NCBI GenBank assembly: GCA_902570265.1
Contig: CACFXF010000002.1
Coordinates: forward strand, 62,001 to 126,000
Direction of reading: 5' to 3'
Source: an uncultured Alphaproteobacteria bacterium
GTDB lineage: Bacteria > Pseudomonadota > Alphaproteobacteria > Rhodobacterales > Rhodobacteraceae
Length of the DNA stretch: 64,000 nt
Part shown: piece after piece, positions 59,374-64,000 of the stretch
How positions within the stretch are numbered: the stretch's first letter is position 1
How the letters are laid out: each line of letters opens with the position of its first letter
Position numbers and translations under genes: made by a program
Notes under the pieces: model-generated
Told to the model about the DNA's origin: nothing
The model's database searches: none
The model's input: only the letters and a program-made list of their open reading frames with translations

Positions 59374-59476
59374 ATTAAATCCTATAAAAAAATAAATGTA
59401 GTTAAACTTTAAAAGCCTAATTACATTTATTCAATATGCGTTTTAATAAAAAATATTAAAAAAGTTTACAAATAGA

Positions 59477-59890
59477 TCACATATAAATCTTATCAGATAA
59501 CCCCCAAATCAAAACTGCATTTATAACTGTAAAAATAGCTGGGGCTATGTAACCTTCAGCAGTATAGTTTACTCCTTCCATCTCAGCCACTTCTGAATTT
59601 ACTGAGATATAACCAAGAATTGTAAAAATTAAACTCTGAATAAAAAGTATGTTAAAAAATACCCAAGTACCTTCAGGACCCCCACGAAAAATAATATATA
59701 ATCCCATTAAAAAGGTAGTTAATACAAAGGAACCTGCTAACCTAGCTGGTAATAGTGCAGACTTATGAATTCCATATTTCTCCATAAAATTTTCAGTATT
59801 TAACACAGATTGATATGCGTAAAATCCTCCACCTGCAAGATTTAATAAATATAGTATAAATAAAAACCACCCATTAAATGCCTCAATCAT
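59477..59890 (-). CDS. Four-helix membrane protein, function unknown
   Basis: 137 residues with four hydrophobic segments and short polar loops (for example NTENFMEKYGIHKSALLPARLAGS-type loop near 32-54). A good upstream GGAG is present at 59899-59902. I recognise no family. It is divergent from the SOUL-domain gene and upstream of the aminotransferase on the same strand. Confidence 0.7.
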   Translation of the reverse strand: MIEAFNGWFLFILYLLNLAGGGFYAYQSVLNTENFMEKYGIHKSALLPARLAGSFVLTTFLMGLYIIFRGGPEGTWVFFNILFIQSLIFTILGYISVNSEVAEMEGVNYTAEGYIAPAIFTVINAVLIWGLSDKIYM

Positions 59891-59997
59891 TTTAAATCTC
59901 CTGTAATTTTTTATTTTCTAAAACATTGTTTTAGTATAATAAAATCATTATAATTCAAGGACAAGTATTTACTTTCATAACTTACCTAACGTCAATT

Positions 59998-60624
59998 ATG
60001 ACACTAATTAAAAATAAAATGTTTAGCTTTATTTTACTTATTATAATTATAATTCCATTACTTATTTTAGGATTTTGGGTATTAGTACCAGTTTTATTAG
60101 AAACCCCAAAATTTACAATTCTTGAAAAAAATAAATACCTACAAATAAGAAAATATGATGAAATGAATATAGCCAAGATAATAACAAATGGCGAAAGATA
60201 TGATGGACTAAGAAAAGGATTTATTCCACTAGCTCGATATATAGGTGCTAAAGAAAGAGAAGGAGAAAAAATATCTATGACAGCTCCAGTAATGCAACAA
60301 AAAAAGGGAGACAATAACTGGGAGATTTCATTTTTTATGCCTTCAAAATTTGACATAAATCAATTGCCTATTTCTCAAAATAAAAATATTGAAATTATAA
60401 CCGCTCCCTCAATAATTTTAGCTGTTATCACTTTTAATGGTGTTGCTAGCACAGAATTATTAGAAAATAAGTTATCAAGATTAATTAAAGGGGTTGAGGA
60501 GGTAAACTATAAGATAATTCCAAACACTAAACCTATTTATTCTTATTTTAATGATCCATCCACACCTGGTTTTTTGAGAAAAAATGAAATAATGATACCA
60601 GTTGAAGTAGCTAATAATAATTGA
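59998..60624 (+). CDS. SOUL-family heme-binding protein, membrane anchored
   Basis: 208 residues. A single N-terminal membrane helix (about 9-30) is followed by a SOUL domain: ETPKFTILEKNKYLQIRKYDEM, LARYIGAKEREGEKISMTAPVMQQ and a C-terminal YSYFNDPSTPGFLRKNEIMIPV. The anchor would place the domain in the periplasm. Members bind heme or tetrapyrroles; the bacterial role is unsettled. It precedes dddP on the same strand by 99 bases. Confidence 0.85.
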   Translation: MTLIKNKMFSFILLIIIIIPLLILGFWVLVPVLLETPKFTILEKNKYLQIRKYDEMNIAKIITNGERYDGLRKGFIPLARYIGAKEREGEKISMTAPVMQQKKGDNNWEISFFMPSKFDINQLPISQNKNIEIITAPSIILAVITFNGVASTELLENKLSRLIKGVEEVNYKIIPNTKPIYSYFNDPSTPGFLRKNEIMIPVEVANNN

Positions 60625-60699
60625 GTAAAAAAAGTAATACTTTAATTATTAAAATTTTGTTGATTTTTTTTTTTCATATTATAATCTTAATTTATAAAA

Positions 60700-60723
60700 T
60701 TTGACACATCCTTATAGGTCAAA
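60700..60723 (+). promoter_or_regulatory. Inverted repeat at the dddP start
   Basis: TTTGAC (60700-60705) and GTCAAA (60718-60723) are inverted with 12 bases between, the right arm abutting the dddP ATG. Only a weak AGG lies in between as ribosome-binding site. Possibly an operator or an RNA hairpin that controls initiation; inference only. Confidence 0.3.
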
Positions 60724-62061
60724 ATGAATAAGTATTTTAGAGATAATCGTAAAATAAATCCAACGGAGATTTCTCTTAAATTAGAAGCAGAAAATGATGA
60801 AAATAAAATTGAAATTGGTCCTACAAAACTAGCAATTTCAGAATGGGATAAACTATGCTTAGAACTCCCTGACTTAGGTAAAATGAGGGAATATAGAAAT
60901 AATAGATTAGTTCAGCATATAAATGAAAGAGAATATGCTGGATTATTACTTTTTGATCCTCTTAATATTAGATATGCCACAGATAGTACCAATATGCAAA
61001 TATGGAATATGCATAACCCTTTTCGTGCAGTGTTAGTGTGTTCAGATGGTTATATGGTTATATGGGATTATAAAAATTCTCCTTTTTTAAGTAAATTTAA
61101 TCCATTAGTCAAAGAACAAAGATATGGAGCTGATTTATTTTATTTTGCTAGAGGAGATAAATCAAATTTAGCAGCTGATAAATTTTCTAATGAAATCAGA
61201 GTGTTATTATCTGAACATTCAGGAAATAATAAAAGACTAGCAGTCGATAAAATTATGATAAATGGATTAAAAGCACTAGAAGCGCAAGGTTTTGAAATTA
61301 AGGAAGGTGAAGAACTTACAGAAAAAGCAAGGTCTGTTAAAGGTTATGACGAAATTTTAGCTATGAGATGTGCTTCTGCTGCTTGTGAGAATAGCGTTTA
61401 TATCATGGAACAATTTGCTAGAAATAATGTCCCAAAAGAGCAAGTAAGTGAGGATGAAATTTGGGCTATTTTACACGCTGAGAATATTAAAAGAGGTGGT
61501 GAGTGGATAGAAACAAGATTACTTTCCTCAGGGCCTAGAACTAACCCTTGGTTTCAAGAATGTGGACCGAGAATACCAAAAAATAATGAAATCCTTGCTT
61601 TTGACACAGATTTAGTTGGGAGTTATGGAATTTGTGTAGATATAAGCAGGACCTGGTGGATTGGTAATGAGAAACCAAGGCCTGATATGATTTATGCAAT
61701 GCAACATGGGTATGAACATATTATGACTAATATGGACATGTTAAAGCCTGGGGTATCAATGGAAGAATTGACACTCAAAGCACATGTTTTGGATCCTATA
61801 TATCAAAAAGGAAAATATGGAGTCTTAATGCATGGCGTTGGCTTATGTGATGAGTGGCCTTCAATTAACTATCCGGATGGATTTGTAGAAGGTGCTTATA
61901 ATTATCCTCTAGAAGAAGGTATGGTACTTTGTGTTGAAGTTTTGGTCAGTCCAGAAAATGGTGATTTTTCTATCAAGTTAGAAGATCAGGTTTTAATAAC
62001 TTCAGATGGATATGAAAATTTAACAAAATATCCATTCGACGAAAGACTGATGGGAACTTAA
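60724..62061 (+). CDS. dddP: DMSP lyase DddP (M24 peptidase fold)
   Basis: Cleaves dimethylsulfoniopropionate to dimethyl sulfide and acrylate in the cytoplasm. Length is 445 residues, as in Roseobacter DddP. The N-terminal NNRIEIGPT-type block (here NKIEIGPTKLA), FDPLNIRYATDSTNMQIWN and GEWIETRLLSSGPRTNPWFQ are close to DddP, not to prolidases. The metal ligands Asp294, Asp296, Asp306, His370, Glu405 and Glu420 are all present, and Asp376 and Tyr365 match the proposed catalytic residues. An HD-domain gene follows after two bases. Confidence 0.92.
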   Translation: MNKYFRDNRKINPTEISLKLEAENDENKIEIGPTKLAISEWDKLCLELPDLGKMREYRNNRLVQHINEREYAGLLLFDPLNIRYATDSTNMQIWNMHNPFRAVLVCSDGYMVIWDYKNSPFLSKFNPLVKEQRYGADLFYFARGDKSNLAADKFSNEIRVLLSEHSGNNKRLAVDKIMINGLKALEAQGFEIKEGEELTEKARSVKGYDEILAMRCASAACENSVYIMEQFARNNVPKEQVSEDEIWAILHAENIKRGGEWIETRLLSSGPRTNPWFQECGPRIPKNNEILAFDTDLVGSYGICVDISRTWWIGNEKPRPDMIYAMQHGYEHIMTNMDMLKPGVSMEELTLKAHVLDPIYQKGKYGVLMHGVGLCDEWPSINYPDGFVEGAYNYPLEEGMVLCVEVLVSPENGDFSIKLEDQVLITSDGYENLTKYPFDERLMGT

Positions 62062-62063
62062 TA

Positions 62064-62672
62064 ATGAAAGAGAAAAAAGTCAAATTTACAGAAATGAAGG
62101 CTGGTGATAAAGAAGATTATCTCTTACTAAAAGAACTAGAAAAGCCTTATGTATCAATGACTTATAAGAGAATTATTGAAGAATTACGAAAGCAAGGTTC
62201 AATATCATTAGAAGGTTATCAAATAACACGATTAGAGCATGGACTTCAGTCAGGTACCAGAGCATATAGAGATGGTGCTGATATTGACTGGATTGTTGGA
62301 GCACTACTACACGATATTGGGGATGGCCTAGCGCCTCAAAATCACGATAGAATGTCTGCAGAAGTAATTCGACCCTTTGTTAGGGAAGAGGTTTCCTGGG
62401 TAGTAGAACATCATGGAATATTTCAGATGATTTATTATGCTCATCATTATGGATGGGATAGAAATGCGCGAGATAGATTTAAAGACAATATTTATTTTAA
62501 ATCTTGCTCAGATTTTTGTGAAAGATGGGATCAAAATTGTTTTGATCCTAATTATGATTATGAATCTATAGAATTTTTTAAACCAATGATTAAAAATGTT
62601 TTTACAAGAAAAGCTTACGATCCGGCAATTATAAAGTCTGAGCAAGTTTTTGGGTTACCAACCATAAAATAA
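62064..62672 (+). CDS. HD-domain protein, PhnZ/TmpB-like metal site
   Basis: 202 residues. The metal-site pattern is His59 in RLEHGLQ, His83-Asp84 in ALLHDIGDG, His94, His116/117 in VVEHHGIF and Asp156 in CERWDQN. The LEHxLQ plus LLHDIG layout resembles the mixed-valent di-iron oxygenases PhnZ and TmpB rather than nucleotide phosphohydrolases, but the PhnZ Tyr24/Glu27 lid pair is not clearly kept. It is tightly coupled to dddP (two-base gap), so a role in handling a DMSP-linked or co-occurring small molecule is a reasonable guess. Confidence 0.75.
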   Translation: MKEKKVKFTEMKAGDKEDYLLLKELEKPYVSMTYKRIIEELRKQGSISLEGYQITRLEHGLQSGTRAYRDGADIDWIVGALLHDIGDGLAPQNHDRMSAEVIRPFVREEVSWVVEHHGIFQMIYYAHHYGWDRNARDRFKDNIYFKSCSDFCERWDQNCFDPNYDYESIEFFKPMIKNVFTRKAYDPAIIKSEQVFGLPTIK

Positions 62673-62707
62673 ATATTTTTCACTAACAATAAATTATTGG
62701 AAATCTT

Positions 62708-63658
62708 TTGATTTATAAAAATATCAGTCCCTCAATAATAAAATTTATCGATGAAGCAAATGACTTATTTACCCTAAAACCTCATCAGTTAGGAGCAAAA
62801 AAATCTAGAGAGATTTTTGCAAAACACTCCAAAAGTTTAGAACAAAAAAGAAACAAAGATATTTCAGTAGTCGATGACTTTTTTAAATATGAAAATAGAA
62901 AAGTTAAAATTAGGCTTTATAAGCCTAACAATAATGTACCCCCTTCAACTGGAATGATTTATATACATGGTGGTGGTTGGATTATGGGAGATTTAGATTC
63001 TCATGACACAGTTTGTGTTGACCTATCAATTGGCTGTAATATAGTTGTTATTTCTATTGATTATTCTCTTTCACCAGAGAACCCCTATCCTATTGCATTA
63101 AATCAATGCTTTTCTCTTTATTTGCAATATTTAAATAAAAAAAATTTTTTTAAAAATCTAAATTTAAAAAATATTTTAATAGCTGGAGACTCTGCTGGTG
63201 GAAATTTATCAGCAGCTTTAAATTTGAAAATAAAAAAAGAAAACCTGCCACTTCCAAAAGGACAAATTCTTATTTATCCATGTCTTTCGCTAGATTTTAA
63301 TTCACCTTCTTATATTAAATATTCAAATGCACCTATTTTAGATAGAAAAACAATGATATGGTTTTGGGGGAATTATTTAGGAAAATTAAAAAATATAAGT
63401 AATTCAATTGCTGTACCTGAACTAGAAAAAGATTTAACAAATTTACCAGATACAATTATTTGTACAGCAGAAATTGATCCATTGACTTCAGATGGCATTA
63501 AATTTGTAAAAAAACTTAAAGATAGTTCAGTAAGTGTAAGTCATATAGTCGCAAAAAATTTAGTTCATGGTTTTATAAGATTTAGAGAAACAGGATCACC
63601 GTCTGAACATTATTTTCAACTAATATGTAAAGAGATATTAAGAATAATTGAAAACTAG
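62708..63658 (+). CDS. Alpha/beta hydrolase, hormone-sensitive-lipase type esterase
   Basis: 316 residues. The oxyanion motif HGGGW lies at 87-91. The nucleophile Ser162 is in GDSAGGN, and Asp257 (EIDPLTSDG) and His287 (LVHGF) complete the triad. No signal peptide, so cytoplasmic. The start is TTG 62708; no ATG gives a better N-terminus before the conserved region. It follows the HD gene by 35 bases and may belong to the dddP transcript. Confidence 0.85.
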   Translation: MIYKNISPSIIKFIDEANDLFTLKPHQLGAKKSREIFAKHSKSLEQKRNKDISVVDDFFKYENRKVKIRLYKPNNNVPPSTGMIYIHGGGWIMGDLDSHDTVCVDLSIGCNIVVISIDYSLSPENPYPIALNQCFSLYLQYLNKKNFFKNLNLKNILIAGDSAGGNLSAALNLKIKKENLPLPKGQILIYPCLSLDFNSPSYIKYSNAPILDRKTMIWFWGNYLGKLKNISNSIAVPELEKDLTNLPDTIICTAEIDPLTSDGIKFVKKLKDSSVSVSHIVAKNLVHGFIRFRETGSPSEHYFQLICKEILRIIEN

Positions 63659-63665
63659 TTTGCTT

Positions 63666-63986
63666 TTAATTAATGTTTAAATCAGTAGATGTAATTTCAG
63701 ATTCGTAATTATAGATAAATACACCAGAAAAGTTACTTTCTTTATAAACAAAGGTTTTTTTAAGATCGGAGAAAAATTCCTGTGAATTATCTTCAAAGTT
63801 TTTTAAATCTTTACTTGTTTCAAATTTTAGGTGTATAGCCACACTACCACATTGGCCAATTGAAATATTAAGGGAACGAATATTAAATTTTACAATTTTT
63901 TTTCCTAGAGCTTCAGAACAAAATGTAGCAGCAACTTTAGCTTCGCTTAATCCTTGAAATTTATAATTGTAAATCTTTGCATACAT
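63666..63986 (-). CDS. Small soluble protein, function unknown
   Basis: 106 residues starting MYAKIYNYKFQGLSEAK. An alternating beta/alpha pattern with ATFCSEALGKKIV, IGQCGSVAIHLKFETS and a central acidic helix suggests a ferredoxin-like fold, perhaps of the antibiotic-monooxygenase type, but I cannot confirm a family. It converges with the esterase gene with a seven-base gap. Confidence 0.55.
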   Translation of the reverse strand: MYAKIYNYKFQGLSEAKVAATFCSEALGKKIVKFNIRSLNISIGQCGSVAIHLKFETSKDLKNFEDNSQEFFSDLKKTFVYKESNFSGVFIYNYESEITSTDLNIN

Positions 63987-64000
63987 AATTATTTTAATTC

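Noticed and set aside
60724-62061. Ordinary Xaa-Pro aminopeptidase or creatinase
   Set aside because: Sequence blocks outside the metal site match DddP closely and the ligand spacing is that of DddP.

Overview
The window is a dense, AT-rich (about 30% G+C by eye) bacterial chromosome segment. Gene order and content point to a streamlined marine alphaproteobacterium. Alphaproteobacterial signs are uvrA/ssb/gyrA together, alaS-recA, ppx-rlmE-guaB, a ccmE-ccmF-ccmH block, GluQRS, eukaryote-type NADP isocitrate dehydrogenase, and a GTTC-N7-GTTC LexA box before recA. Marine signs are a DMSP lyase (DddP), TRAP and branched-chain-type ABC uptake systems, short spacers and a BLUF photoreceptor. Lineages such as HIMB59/AEGEAN-169, AT-rich SAR116 or SAR11-like groups would fit; the sequence alone does not let me choose. 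I see no rRNA, tRNA, CRISPR array or intact transposase.

Layout: 1-7157 information processing (uvrA 5' part on minus; ssb, gyrA, trmFO, gluQ on plus). 7355-7768 NifU/IscU-like scaffold. 7777-7917 a candidate LexA-controlled hydrophobic micropeptide. 7960-12189 recG and ligA (minus). 12348-15657 mnmA, yaaA and an M20 peptidase (plus). 15767-21864 a methyltransferase, pncA and a complete liv-type ABC transporter (minus). 21952-31481 a minus-strand run of a membrane protein, glnE, ccmH, ccmF, ccmE, argC and an acyltransferase. 31642-33474 a small anchored protein and pncB. 33487-34125 a methyltransferase. 34159-35872 a G+C-richer foreign island. 35855-36828 rpsI and rplM. 36925-50004 mostly housekeeping (thioesterase, enoyl-CoA hydratase, ctaA, trmJ, icd, alaS, recA, rsmB, guaB, rlmE, ppx). 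50207-53703 a corrinoid methyl-transfer pair and BLUF. 53863-55649 a coiled-coil gene with a frameshift and an OlsB-like acyltransferase. 55667-58504 a TRAP transporter. 58513-63986 an aminotransferase, a SOUL protein, dddP, an HD-domain protein and an esterase.

The most interesting region is the island downstream of rpsI. It looks like a decayed integrative element inserted into the 3' end of rpsI. An imperfect copy of the rpsI terminus (still reading Q-F-A-K-R-stop) lies 1.7 kb away. Paired CGTGCAT direct repeats sit near both ends, an integrase-like N-terminal remnant remains, and base composition shifts sharply inside. The cargo is an aquaporin and a secreted protein.

Functional themes: DMSP cleavage (dddP) beside an uncharacterised PhnZ-like HD protein; methyl-group metabolism (methyl-H4folate:corrinoid methyltransferase plus reductive activator, with no corrinoid protein or substrate methyltransferase in view); NAD salvage (pncA, pncB); uptake of organic solutes (liv, TRAP); and an SOS regulon with recA and possibly a small membrane peptide. 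Two genes carry apparent single-base indels in A-runs, either real decay, slippage or assembly error.
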